DNA from: Acidobacteriota bacterium
GTDB taxonomy: Bacteria; Acidobacteriota; Terriglobia; UBA7540
NCBI GenBank assembly: GCA_003165615.1
Contig: PLWR01000543.1
Coordinates: 1-13,531 of the forward strand
Reading direction: 5' to 3'
Length of the DNA: 13,531 nucleotides
Shown: piece after piece, positions 1 through 6,771 of the stretch
Numbering within the stretch: the stretch's first letter is position 1
Layout: every line of letters starts with the position of its first letter
The notes under the pieces: generated by a model
Told to the model about the DNA's origin: nothing
The model's input: the letters and a program-made list of their open reading frames with translations, nothing else
Database searches by the model: none
Made by a program: the position numbers and the translations under genes

Positions 1-218
1 CGGAAAGATTTGCACTTCAACCTTCAGCCTTCACCGTATTCCGCCGCCCCCGACACCTCCTTAGTTCTGCGCCCCCCGCGCCTCGGCGGCGAACGCATGC
101 TAGGCTCCAACACTTGTTTTTGCAGTTGACAAGGGTATCGATGTAGTATGCACTGATGGGCTGTAGGAAACCAGGCCCCGCTATGTCCAAGTCTCCCGCC
201 GGTTTATCAATAAACAAA

Positions 219-260
219 ATTCAAGATTCAAAATTCAAGACGCAAGATTCGATATTCGAG
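219..260. repeat. Degenerate heptamer tandem repeat, six units
   Basis: Six consecutive 7-bp units read ATTCAAG, ATTCAAA, ATTCAAG, ACGCAAG, ATTCGAT and ATTCGAG. The unit length is exact while the bases drift. The same 7-bp build recurs at 4914-5004, 5049-5132, 10289-10330 and 12899-12926. Heptanucleotide short tandem repeats are known from filamentous cyanobacteria; whether this is the same phenomenon is not shown. Confidence 0.75.
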
Positions 261-393
261 ACTGGGAAGGGAATAAGGAAGATGGGGAGAATCGCTGATG
301 ATCGAGAATCGGAGCGATCTTGCTTCGTGCTGATGCCGCCAGTTTAGTGCGGTAGGCCGCGCCAGACAGGCCTTAATGTGTTCTTGAGTCCGG

Positions 394-424
394 GGAACTT
401 TATCATTCCGGCGGGATGTTATAG
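394..424 (+). promoter_or_regulatory. Possible ECF-sigma-type promoter ahead of the M61/plsC unit
   Basis: GGAACTT at 394-400 matches the -35 core typical of envelope-stress ECF sigma factors. It is followed after 17 bases by GTTATAG (418-424), which also contains a TATAG usable as a sigma-70 -10. It lies about 66 bases ahead of the peptidase start. The -10 half is not diagnostic, so this is a weak call. An envelope-stress promoter would suit a secreted protease plus a phospholipid acyltransferase. Confidence 0.25.
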
Positions 425-489
425 TGATGAGCGTCCCATTCGAGGGTATTGCCTGAATGCAAATGAGGGGAGCACAGGAATAATCGGGA

Positions 490-2373
490 ATGCCTGGTAA
501 AACCGCGTCCGTCCAAACTCGCCGTGCGGCTTGCAGACCGCGAATCCAATATCACCTTTTGATCCTGACGCTGCTCATCCTCATCCCGTGCGCAGTCCGC
601 GCGGAAGAACCGATTCGCTATCGGGTGGATTTGAACTCAACCGCCACGCATCGCGTGCATGTCACCATGACGGTGGCGGATGCAAGTCCCGGCACGGAAA
701 TTCAGATTCCCACCTGGAACGCGCTGTACCAGATTCGCGACTTTGTGAAAGACGTGGCGGACATGAAAGGCGAGTGCAATGGCCGCCCCGTCGATCTGGC
801 CCGGGTGGATCTAAACACCTGGCGCGGCCCCAATCAACCGTGCGGCAAACTGGCCTTCACTTATTCTGTTTTCGCGGACGAAGATGGCCCGTTCGATAGC
901 ATGCTGGACAGCGAGCACGCTTTCCTGAATCTCGCCATGGTGCTTTTCTATTTGCCGCACGAGCGCCAGCGGGCTGTGCAAATCAAATTCGAACTTCCCA
1001 GGGGATGGAAACTGGCGACCCTCATTGAAAGCAGCGGCAATGAGTTCGAGGCCGCGAACTATGACGCCCTGGTGGATAGTCCCGTCGACGCGGGCCACTT
1101 TGAGGAGTTTACCTACACGCAGAGTTTTCTTGCCGAGGGAGCGCCGGCGGCGGAAACCCAGCACGCCACAGTGCACGTGATCATCGACGCGAACCACAAT
1201 GACTATTCCTCAGAGCACATCGTGGACTCCCTGCAAAAGATCTCCAGCGAAGAGACGAGATTAATGCAGGATATGCCGTTCAGCCGCTATACCTTTATTC
1301 TGCAATTTCCCCGCGACGGGGGATCAACGGGCGGAATGGAGCACCGCGACGGGACGGCAATATCCATCCCGGCGTCAAACATTCGCAATGATGAGCGCTC
1401 GCTCGATAGTGTGGCGGCGCACGAATTCTTCCATCTGTGGAACGTCAGGCGCCTCCGGCCGCAGAACCTTGAACCCATCGACTACATCCACGGCAATGAC
1501 ACGCGGGATTTGTGGTTCTGCGAAGGTGTCACGAATACTTATGCGGAACTCGCGTTGCTGCGTGCCGGACTGATCGACCGGAAGAGTTTTTATGATCGAT
1601 TTGCCGGCGCCATCCAGTTGCTGCAAAGCCGCGATGGGCGCCACTCGCAGAGCGTGGAAACGTCAGGGCGCGAAGCGTGGCTGGAGAAGTACGGCGATTA
1701 CAATCGCATGGACCGCAGCGTTTCCTACTACAACAAGGGGGAATTGCTCGGATACCTGCCGGACCTCGGCATCCGGCACGCGAGCCATAACCAGGCGGGG
1801 CTGGACGATTTTATGCGCAGACTCAATCAGGATTTTGCCGCGCACGGCCGCTTCTACACTATCGCCGATCTTGCCGGCATTGTGGGCCAGCTTGCGCCGG
1901 CGTTTGATATGAATCGTTTTCTTGCCGAGGATGTGCGCGGAACCCAGGAACTTGATTACTCTACTTACCTCTCTTATGCCGGGTTGAAGTTCGAATCGCA
2001 AAAGGTGGCATTGCCGGCGCCCGGTTTTTCCGCATCGCGGAATGCGGCGGGCATGCTGGAAGTTGATTCTGTGGATTCGGGAAGTAACGCGGAAAAGGCC
2101 GGGTTGCAGGAGGGGGACGTGGTGATCATGGTGGACGGTGAATCTCTGCCCGCCGCCAATCCGGCACTCCCCAACTGGCGGGCGGGCCAGACCGTGGACC
2201 TTCAAATCATGCATGGCGAGGAAACCCGCAGCGCCAAGTTCCACATCGGCAAGGATGAGGAGACTTCGGTGCAGATTGAGGAAGACCCTTCAGCGGATCG
2301 CGATGAATTGCAGGTGCGCAAAGGCTGGCTGAAGGGCGTTACGAATTCACCTTCAGGAAGAGCGGGCAAATAA
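490..2373 (+). CDS. Secreted M61-family metallopeptidase with C-terminal PDZ domain
   Basis: A 627-residue zinc peptidase of the M61 (glycyl aminopeptidase-like) type, probably exported. The N-terminus has a basic stretch, then a hydrophobic core (about residues 22-34) and an A-R-A-E-E cleavage-like site near 38-40. The zinc motif is HEFFH at 311-315, followed by the family's typical LWNVRRLRP. The expected third ligand, Glu345, sits in WFCEGVTNTYAEL. A PDZ domain with the AGLQEGDVVIMVDG signature covers roughly residues 500-600, as is usual in this family. Length is normal. The ATG at 490 is preceded by AGGA at 476-479. The stop TAA shares its last base with the ATG of the next gene, so the two are probably translated together. 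Family assignment is confident; the natural substrate is unknown, and M61 members may act as aminopeptidases or as envelope proteases. Confidence 0.88.
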   Translation: MPGKTASVQTRRAACRPRIQYHLLILTLLILIPCAVRAEEPIRYRVDLNSTATHRVHVTMTVADASPGTEIQIPTWNALYQIRDFVKDVADMKGECNGRPVDLARVDLNTWRGPNQPCGKLAFTYSVFADEDGPFDSMLDSEHAFLNLAMVLFYLPHERQRAVQIKFELPRGWKLATLIESSGNEFEAANYDALVDSPVDAGHFEEFTYTQSFLAEGAPAAETQHATVHVIIDANHNDYSSEHIVDSLQKISSEETRLMQDMPFSRYTFILQFPRDGGSTGGMEHRDGTAISIPASNIRNDERSLDSVAAHEFFHLWNVRRLRPQNLEPIDYIHGNDTRDLWFCEGVTNTYAELALLRAGLIDRKSFYDRFAGAIQLLQSRDGRHSQSVETSGREAWLEKYGDYNRMDRSVSYYNKGELLGYLPDLGIRHASHNQAGLDDFMRRLNQDFAAHGRFYTIADLAGIVGQLAPAFDMNRFLAEDVRGTQELDYSTYLSYAGLKFESQKVALPAPGFSASRNAAGMLEVDSVDSGSNAEKAGLQEGDVVIMVDGESLPAANPALPNWRAGQTVDLQIMHGEETRSAKFHIGKDEETSVQIEEDPSADRDELQVRKGWLKGVTNSPSGRAGK

Positions 2374-3149
2374 TGATTCGCGCATTCATGGTCAGCGTTC
2401 TGACCTTTCTTTATATCCTGGTGGTGGGTTTGCCCTTCCTGGTGCACGCCTGGCTTACCCGCACTACCGACAGGCTTTATCACATCGGTATCGATGGAGC
2501 GCGCTTTGCCCTCTGGCTTTCCGGCGTTCGCCTTGACGTCTACGGCTTGGAAAAGATCCCTCACGGCCGCGCCGCCATTTACATGCCCAACCATCAGAGC
2601 AATTGCGATCCGCCCGCCGTAATTTCCATCCTCCCGGATGTTCTGGTGATGGCCAAGCAGGAGTTCTTCCGCGTGCCCGTGCTGGGGACGGCGATGGTCT
2701 TGCGAGGTTTCATTCCAGTCGATCGCAAGAATCGCGAGAAGGCAATCGCCGCCGTGGAGCAGGCGGTGGAGTCGATGAAGGCGGGGAATTCGTTTCTGGC
2801 ATTTCCGGAAGGAACGCGCAGCCCCGACGGCCGCCTGCAAACCTTTAAGAAGGGATTGTTCGTGATGGCCATCAAGGCCGGCGCGCTCATCGTTCCGATT
2901 TCGGTTTCGGGCGCGCGCAAAATCATGCCGAAGGGCCAGTTCGCCATTCATCCCGGGGTCGTCCGCATCACCATTCACGATCCCATTTCCGCCGCGGCTT
3001 ACACCCTTGAGCAACGCCGGGAGCTGATTGAGGTAACGCGGCAAGCCATCCTGAAGGGCCTTGACCCGGATGAATGGCCGCAGGAAGAGCCGGAGACCGT
3101 CACGGAAACACCACATAGGCAAGGAGGAGATGGCCTGACGCGTGAATAA
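2373..3149 (+). CDS. plsC: 1-acyl-sn-glycerol-3-phosphate acyltransferase (PlsC family)
   Basis: This 258-residue membrane-bound enzyme transfers an acyl chain to lysophosphatidic acid, giving phosphatidic acid for phospholipid synthesis. A hydrophobic N-terminal segment (about residues 5-27) anchors it. All four acyltransferase blocks are visible in order: NHQSNCD (73-79, the catalytic NHx4D), FIPVDRKN (113-120), FPEGTRS (144-150) and VPISVSG (174-180). The start overlaps the peptidase stop by one base (TAATG). The C-terminal 30 residues are charged and probably disordered. The exact acyl acceptor cannot be read from sequence; a lyso-ornithine-lipid or other PlsC-like acyltransferase is possible. 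A palindromic repeat lies 56 bases downstream and may end the transcript. Confidence 0.88.
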   Translation: MIRAFMVSVLTFLYILVVGLPFLVHAWLTRTTDRLYHIGIDGARFALWLSGVRLDVYGLEKIPHGRAAIYMPNHQSNCDPPAVISILPDVLVMAKQEFFRVPVLGTAMVLRGFIPVDRKNREKAIAAVEQAVESMKAGNSFLAFPEGTRSPDGRLQTFKKGLFVMAIKAGALIVPISVSGARKIMPKGQFAIHPGVVRITIHDPISAAAYTLEQRRELIEVTRQAILKGLDPDEWPQEEPETVTETPHRQGGDGLTRE

Positions 3150-3205
3150 TCAGGGAGGCTTTGAAATTCCGGGCTTGGGGAAGTTGCGGAAAGAAACCGA
3201 GGCGC

Positions 3206-3315
3206 TGTCATTTTGAGCCCGTATTTTGGGCGAAGAACCCCCGTAGTTCACTTCGATCATGAACTCCCCGCGAACTGCCGAGGTCCTTCGCCCAAAATGC
3301 GCGCTCAGGATGACA
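3206..3315. repeat. 110-bp palindromic repeat element, copy A
   Basis: The ends read TGTCAT..TGAGC and, in inverted orientation, GCTCA..ATGACA. The two arms (about 43 bases each) match at most positions, including a perfect 13-base block, ATTTTGGGCGAAG, and its reverse complement. The whole can fold into one long hairpin. The right 74 bases (3242-3315) match 10441-10514 at 66 of 74 positions. It has no coding capacity, so it resembles a MITE or REP-type element. It sits between the convergent plsC and dut genes, where it could act as a two-way terminator. Confidence 0.8.
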
Positions 3316-3344
3316 GTTTTGGACAGGCGCGGGAGAAGTGCGCA

Positions 3345-3779
3345 TTACGTTCCTGTACTTCCGAACCCGCGCGCATCGCGTTCGGTGGAGGACACGGAAT
3401 CGACCTCGGTAAACTCCACCTCGACGCGCCGGACAATCCGCAATTGGGCAATGCGGTCCCCGGCTTTTATAGGAAAGGGTTCTTTTCCCAGATTGACCAG
3501 AACGACTTTCAACTCCCCCCGATAGCCAGGATCGATCACCCCAGCGAGCGTGCAGATTCCCTTCAACGCCAACCCGGACCGGTCGTGGACGAGCGCGCCG
3601 AATTCAGGGGGGAACTCGAAGGCGATGCCGGTGCGAACCGGTTTGATTTCTCCCGGCGCCAATTCTGTGGCCTCCAAAGCCGCGACATCCGCAGCCAAAT
3701 CTCCGAAGGGGCCGCGGTGAGCGTAATGAGGCAGGCGAGCTTCCGGGTGCAGTTTGGTAACTTTAACGTTGACCGTCAT
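3345..3779 (-). CDS. dut: Deoxyuridine 5'-triphosphate nucleotidohydrolase (dUTPase)
   Basis: This 144-residue enzyme cleaves dUTP to dUMP and pyrophosphate, keeping uracil out of DNA and feeding dTMP synthesis. The trimeric dUTPase motifs are in order: I, GPFGDLAAD (23-31), without the usual Tyr-Asp-Leu; II, DRSGLALKG (66-74); III, GVIDPGYRGE (80-89) with catalytic Asp83 and substrate-stacking Tyr86; IV, GDRIAQL (107-113); V, the mobile C-terminal arm RGFGSTG (137-143). Length is normal. The ATG is preceded by AAAGGA with about 10 bases of spacing. It lies 94 bp downstream of lpxD on the same strand and may share its transcript. The dCTP deaminase family is related, but the motif III Asp/Tyr and the C-terminal arm favour dUTPase. 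Confidence 0.92.
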   Translation of the reverse strand: MTVNVKVTKLHPEARLPHYAHRGPFGDLAADVAALEATELAPGEIKPVRTGIAFEFPPEFGALVHDRSGLALKGICTLAGVIDPGYRGELKVVLVNLGKEPFPIKAGDRIAQLRIVRRVEVEFTEVDSVSSTERDARGFGSTGT

Positions 3780-3873
3780 GTGTCAGCATTCCTTTGGAAG
3801 TGGAGCAGTCTGAATTTTGTGGCGCGGTCGATGACCGCAGAACGGTGCGATGGGGAATTCCTTTATGCCGTGG

Positions 3874-4890
3874 TCACGCCTTTTCCCTTTCGACGAGGCC
3901 TTTCATCTTGCGATACGCCGCGAACATTTCCGGCAGGCGCCGGTAGACTGCCGAAGCTTTCAGCCACACTTCGTGGTCGACAGCGGGAGAACCGGAGATC
4001 ATCGTGTTGGGGCGGACGTCGTTGGGGACGCCGGATTGGGGAGTGGCGATCACGTGGTCGCCGATCGTCAGGTGCCCGTTCACGCCGACCTGTCCGGTCA
4101 GAATCACATTGCGGCCGAGCTTGGTGCTGCCGGCAATTCCCACCTGGCTGCAGAGCAGGGAATTCTCGCCAATATCACAGCCATGCGCCACCTGTACGAG
4201 GTTGTCAACCTTAACACCACGGTGCAGGCGCGTTTCACCCACTGCGGCGCGGTCAATACAGCTATTGGATTGGACCTCCACGCCGTCTTCAATGATGACG
4301 ATGCCGGCTTGCACGATCTTGTAAAAAGTCCCGTCGGGGCGGGGCACAAAACCAAATCCGTCGCCGCCAATCACCACGCCGTTTTGAAGGATCACATCGT
4401 TGCCGATGCGGACGTTTTCCCGCACCACCGCATGCGAGTGAGCGAAGAAACGATCCCCGATTTTCACTCCCGGGTAAATCATGACCAAGCCTTTAAGTAC
4501 ACAATCATTGCCAATCTCGGCGCCTGCCTCGATAACCACATAGGGTCCGATGGAGGCATTGCGCCCCAGCTTAACGTCAGGGGCGATGACGGCGGTGGGA
4601 TGAATTCCGGCGGGCGGCCTCTGGGGCGGATAGAAAACTTCCAGCGCCCGCGCAAACGACAGGTAGGGATCAGCGGAACGCAACACGGGTTTGCCCAGCG
4701 TGTCCACGTCAGCGGAAGCGATAATCGCCGCCGCCCGCGTGGTGTGCAGTTTGCGCAGGTACTTGGGGTTGGAGAGGAAAGTGATTTCGCCGGCATTAGC
4801 TTCGTCCATTCCCGCCACCCCGGTGATTTCCAAATCCGCCGCTCCTTCCAATTTGCATTCAAGTTGGGCTGCCAGTTCGCCGAGCTTCAT
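3874..4890 (-). CDS. lpxD: UDP-3-O-(3-hydroxyacyl)glucosamine N-acyltransferase LpxD
   Basis: This 338-residue enzyme adds the N-linked 3-hydroxyacyl chain in the third step of lipid A synthesis, using acyl-ACP in the cytoplasm. The N-terminal uridine-binding domain (about 1-95) includes GEITFLSNPKYL. It is followed by a left-handed beta-helix of hexapeptide repeats (about 96-285), then a C-terminal helical tail (about 305-338). The GGDGFGF block (175-181) and the catalytic histidine His236 in NLVQVAHGCDIG match the family. Length is typical. The start has GGGAG six bases upstream. Unlike many genomes, no other lpx gene or fabZ is adjacent. Its presence implies a Gram-negative outer membrane with lipid A. 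LpxA is excluded by the N-terminal domain. Confidence 0.95.
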   Translation of the reverse strand: MKLGELAAQLECKLEGAADLEITGVAGMDEANAGEITFLSNPKYLRKLHTTRAAAIIASADVDTLGKPVLRSADPYLSFARALEVFYPPQRPPAGIHPTAVIAPDVKLGRNASIGPYVVIEAGAEIGNDCVLKGLVMIYPGVKIGDRFFAHSHAVVRENVRIGNDVILQNGVVIGGDGFGFVPRPDGTFYKIVQAGIVIIEDGVEVQSNSCIDRAAVGETRLHRGVKVDNLVQVAHGCDIGENSLLCSQVGIAGSTKLGRNVILTGQVGVNGHLTIGDHVIATPQSGVPNDVRPNTMISGSPAVDHEVWLKASAVYRRLPEMFAAYRKMKGLVEREKA

Positions 4891-4913
4891 GATGATCTCC
4901 CTGTGAGAAAAGA

Positions 4914-5004
4914 AGTCAGGAGCCAGAAGTCAGGAGTCAGAATTCAGAATTCGGCGTTCAGGCTCGAAGTGAATTAACTCCTGACACCTGGCTTCTGACT
5001 CCTG
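4914..5004. repeat. Heptamer-built inverted repeat, copy 1 (13 units of 7 bp)
   Basis: The block divides exactly into 7-bp units: AGTCAGG, AGCCAGA, AGTCAGG, AGTCAGA, ATTCAGA, ATTCGGC, GTTCAGG, CTCGAAG, TGAATTA, then inverted-sense units ACTCCTG, ACACCTG, GCTTCTG, ACTCCTG. The left and right arms are reverse complements, so the block can fold into a hairpin. A second copy with the same unit order lies 135 bp to the right. The repeat lies only 23 bp upstream of the lpxD start, so it is inside that gene's leader or promoter region. Confidence 0.85.
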
Positions 5005-5048
5005 ATTTCGCCGTCTAGTACATGCGCAAGCGTAACACAGAAGCAAGG

Positions 5049-5132
5049 AGTCAGGAGACAGGAGTCAGAAGTCAGAATTCAGGATTCGGGGTTTAGGCTC
5101 GAGGGGAATTGACTCCTGACTTCTGTCTTCTG
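5049..5132. repeat. Heptamer-built inverted repeat, copy 2 (12 units of 7 bp)
   Basis: Units run AGTCAGG, AGACAGG, AGTCAGA, AGTCAGA, ATTCAGG, ATTCGGG, GTTTAGG, CTCGAGG, GGAATTG, ACTCCTG, ACTTCTG, TCTTCTG. The order matches copy 1 unit by unit. The 50-base cores 4936-4985 and 5071-5120 differ at only 6 positions. The arms are again inverted repeats. A related element or duplication, rather than independent slippage, is the simplest origin. Confidence 0.85.
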
Positions 5133-5156
5133 ATTCTAGTACCAAAGTACTGGTAC

Positions 5157-5397
5157 AGGGGTGACCTTGGATGCGGCGCGCGAGTAGTGTAGATTCGCAT
5201 CAACAGTCCCTTACCTCTGAAGTGGTGGGTAAGGCAAAAGGAACTGGATCCGTCGCGCGGCAACAGCCTTGTGGCGACCGGTTCCCGGGAACAAGTCCAC
5301 CCCGGCGGCAACGGAGTTGGACTCTTTGGTAGTGGCAGACAGTCAGCATGCCGGGGTGACCGATTTAGGGGCGCCATCCCCGCCACCCCGGCATGCT
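5157..5397 (+). ncRNA. Possible unidentified structured RNA ahead of the PilZ gene
   Basis: No protein-coding frame stands out, but several nested complementary segments appear in order: GATGCG/CGCATC (about 5171-5201); CTTACC/GGTAAG extended by CAGT/ACTG through a bulge (about 5205-5247); GTCGC/GCGAC (about 5251-5279); a self-complementary GTTCCCGGGAAC (5280-5291); GTCCA/TGGAC enclosing CCG/CGG (about 5294-5323); and finally a 14-bp stem that could terminate transcription. I do not recognise a known riboswitch, 6S, tmRNA, SRP or RNase P signature. The ends are guesses. A TTGACT with a poor -10, in the adjacent repeat, could drive it. It may be a free small RNA or simply GC-rich sequence that folds by chance. 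Confidence 0.3.
5345..5397 (+). terminator. Strong stem-loop, possible terminator
   Basis: AGCATGCCGGGGTG (5345-5358) is perfectly complementary to 5384-5397, giving a 14-bp stem with a 25-base loop. Inside the loop GGGG/CCCC can form a second small stem. GTTTCTTC follows, which is only moderately T-rich, so efficient intrinsic termination is uncertain. It lies upstream of the PilZ promoter and would insulate that gene from the region to its left. Confidence 0.45.
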
Positions 5398-5446
5398 GTT
5401 TCTTCGCCCGCGCACACAGAAAGTTAATGTCTCACCCTCGCACCGC

Positions 5447-5475
5447 TTGCGAGGCGGATGGAAACAGGCTAAACT
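5447..5475 (+). promoter_or_regulatory. Sigma-70-like promoter for the PilZ gene
   Basis: TTGCGA (5447-5452), a 17-base spacer and TAAACT (5470-5475) each match the consensus at 4 of 6 positions. Transcription would begin near 5482, leaving a leader of about 28 bases with GGGGAG and AGGA before the ATG at 5510. The fit is good but not unique. Confidence 0.45.
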
Positions 5476-5509
5476 TTTCAAGAATCCCGTCCGGGGAGTT
5501 AGGATCAGC

Positions 5510-5863
5510 ATGAATCAACGTCGCACCAGCAAAAGGATTCCGATGGAGCTCCCGGTTGAAATCCGGTGGAAGAGCCGTGCCGGAAGCCAGAAGCAAGCGA
5601 TGGGGAAGACCGGCAACATCAGCGGCAGCGGATTATTCATCGAAATTCCCATTCGCCTGCATCGCGCAACCTCCGTTATGATCAAGGTTGTGCTTCCCCG
5701 TGAGGTGACGCAGGTTCCCCTGGAGCTTTTGTGCCAGGGCCGAGTGGTGCGGTGGAACCAGCACGGGCAGGTTCAGGGGCTGGGCGCAGTCATCGATGAG
5801 TACGAACTACGACCCGTGACTCGGACCAGGTCCGGGGGCAAGCGTACCCCGGAAAGTAACTGA
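5510..5863 (+). CDS. PilZ-domain protein, likely cyclic di-GMP receptor
   Basis: This 117-residue cytoplasmic protein consists of almost nothing but a PilZ domain. Both cyclic di-GMP binding elements are intact: the arginine motif RTSKR (residues 5-9, RxxxR) just before the barrel, and NISGSG (36-41, the [D/N]xSxxG motif). A closing strand GRVVRWN...GLGAVI follows at about 77-95. The open frame extends upstream to 5393, but the ATG at 5510 is chosen because it has AGGA/GGGGAG in front and puts the RxxxR motif at the usual place near the N-terminus. Single-domain PilZ proteins act as effector or adaptor proteins; the partner is unknown. The next gene on the same strand is a response regulator, 126 bp away or less depending on its start. 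Confidence 0.85.
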   Translation: MNQRRTSKRIPMELPVEIRWKSRAGSQKQAMGKTGNISGSGLFIEIPIRLHRATSVMIKVVLPREVTQVPLELLCQGRVVRWNQHGQVQGLGAVIDEYELRPVTRTRSGGKRTPESN

Positions 5864-5989
5864 TTAGCTGTACCGTCCGCCCCGAAGATTTCTCGCAAAA
5901 AACATTTCTTGTAGACTATGATCGCAGTTATCATTCGCCAAAGGGGAGTTGTCAAGCTTCGCCCCGAGCGATTGATGCGGGATCCAAGA

Positions 5990-6685
5990 ATGGGAACAGC
6001 CCGGCTTGCAAAGCGAAAAATACGCGTCCTCGTGGCTGACCGGGAGGGCATATTCAGGCTTGGCCTCAAGAAACTCTTTGCCGTCGAGGATGATCTCCGG
6101 GTCGTGGGCGAAGCTGAAAATGCCGCCGAGACGATGTCCAGAGCGGAAACCTTTCAGCCGGATTTAGTCTTCATCCAGGATGAAATCCTTGCTGAAATGG
6201 GGGGTAACCTGATTTCCGCAGTTACCAAGGCGGCGCCAAAATGTAAGGTCGTCGCCACCTCTTCCGCTTCCACTGAGGAATCATCGATACACCATATCCG
6301 CAGTGGCGCCGCCGGGGTCATTCTCAAGACGGTTGACCCGCAACTCTTCGTCAAGTGCGCCCGGCGGGTTAGCGACGGAGAAAGGTGGATCCCCAAGCGG
6401 GAGGTTGCCACCATGGCGAAACTGCTTGAGGAACGCCCCGCCAGCCCGCCCCGCCCGGTTGATACGCTGACGCGCCGGGAAAAGACCGTCATCAGCTACT
6501 TGATGCAGGGCTGGCGTAACCGCGAGATCAGCACGCACCTCGCCATCTCTGAGCAAACGGTAAAGAACCATCTCCGCACCATCTACGATAAGGTGGGAGT
6601 TTCCGACCGCTTGGAACTCGTCCTATACGCCATCCATCAACGGCTGGAATTGCCCCCCGTGCAAGCCGCGGTTGCGCCACGTTAG
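5990..6685 (+). CDS. NarL/LuxR-family response regulator with atypical receiver
   Basis: The protein has a receiver domain followed by a LuxR-type DNA-binding domain. The longest frame begins at an ATG at 5918; further ATGs are at 5975 and 5990. The last is preferred because the conserved receiver starts only seven codons later and GCGGGA lies upstream, but the start is uncertain. Numbering from 5990 (231 residues), the first strand RVLVADREG has Asp17 followed by Arg, where an acidic pair is usual. PDLVFIQDEILAEMGG carries Asp64, the likely phosphorylation site, but with one extra residue before it and Gln at the in-register position. Thr90 and Lys113 are conserved. The helix-turn-helix LTRREKTVISYL..GWRNREISTHLAISEQTVKNHLRTIY (about 160-200) is complete. 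No histidine kinase is adjacent. Phosphorylation by a distant kinase, or phosphorylation-independent function, are both possible. Confidence 0.85.
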   Translation: MGTARLAKRKIRVLVADREGIFRLGLKKLFAVEDDLRVVGEAENAAETMSRAETFQPDLVFIQDEILAEMGGNLISAVTKAAPKCKVVATSSASTEESSIHHIRSGAAGVILKTVDPQLFVKCARRVSDGERWIPKREVATMAKLLEERPASPPRPVDTLTRREKTVISYLMQGWRNREISTHLAISEQTVKNHLRTIYDKVGVSDRLELVLYAIHQRLELPPVQAAVAPR

Positions 6686-6771
6686 ACTGCTGTCGGCAAT
6701 GAACCCGTGCCCCGTCTGTCGAAGCGCCGCGTATTAACCACCTATTGCCTTTTGGGTCCACTAATCGACCG

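Larger units (their letters stand above)
1..489. other. Intergenic region ahead of the M61 peptidase gene
   Basis: I see no convincing gene here. The open frames are short, lack domain features and have no good ribosome binding site. The stretch holds a heptamer repeat tract (219-260), a TTGACA at 126-131 without a good -10 partner, and a possible ECF-type promoter at 394-424. A Shine-Dalgarno-like octamer read on the minus strand (55-62) leads only to a 10-codon frame. A minus-strand gene could begin just left of the window, but nothing inside proves it. Confidence 0.6.
4891..5509. other. 619-bp gap between lpxD and the PilZ gene
   Basis: There is no supportable protein-coding gene here. 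Left to right it contains the lpxD ribosome binding site, two matching heptamer-built repeats (4914-5004 and 5049-5132), a short perfect hairpin at 5139-5156 (6-bp stem, GTACCA/TGGTAC, 6-base loop), a hairpin-rich stretch ending in a 14-bp stem (5345-5397), and a sigma-70-like promoter for the PilZ gene (5447-5475). Confidence 0.7.

Noticed and set aside
126..152. TTGACA at 126-131 as a sigma-70 promoter
   Set aside because: The only -10 candidate is TATGCA with a 15-base spacer, a poor match, and the first good gene starts more than 330 bases downstream.
17..217. Minus-strand small gene, with a Shine-Dalgarno-like AAGGAGGT at 55-62
   Set aside because: The start of this frame has no ribosome binding site, the composition is not protein-like, and the SD-like motif leads to a frame of only about 10 codons.
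3824..3838. Small hairpin GCGGTC-GAT-GACCGC between lpxD and dut as terminator
   Set aside because: The stem is only 6 bp with a 3-base loop, and no T run follows on the minus strand.
3213..4214. Long plus-strand frame across dut and part of lpxD
   Set aside because: It is antisense to two genes with complete family motifs and begins inside the palindromic repeat; it is a shadow frame.
3850..4977. 375-codon plus-strand frame opposite lpxD
   Set aside because: LpxD on the other strand has intact catalytic and hexapeptide-repeat features; the plus frame follows from its codon bias.
4914..5132. CRISPR array
   Set aside because: The units are contiguous 7-mers without spacers, and no cas gene is in the window.
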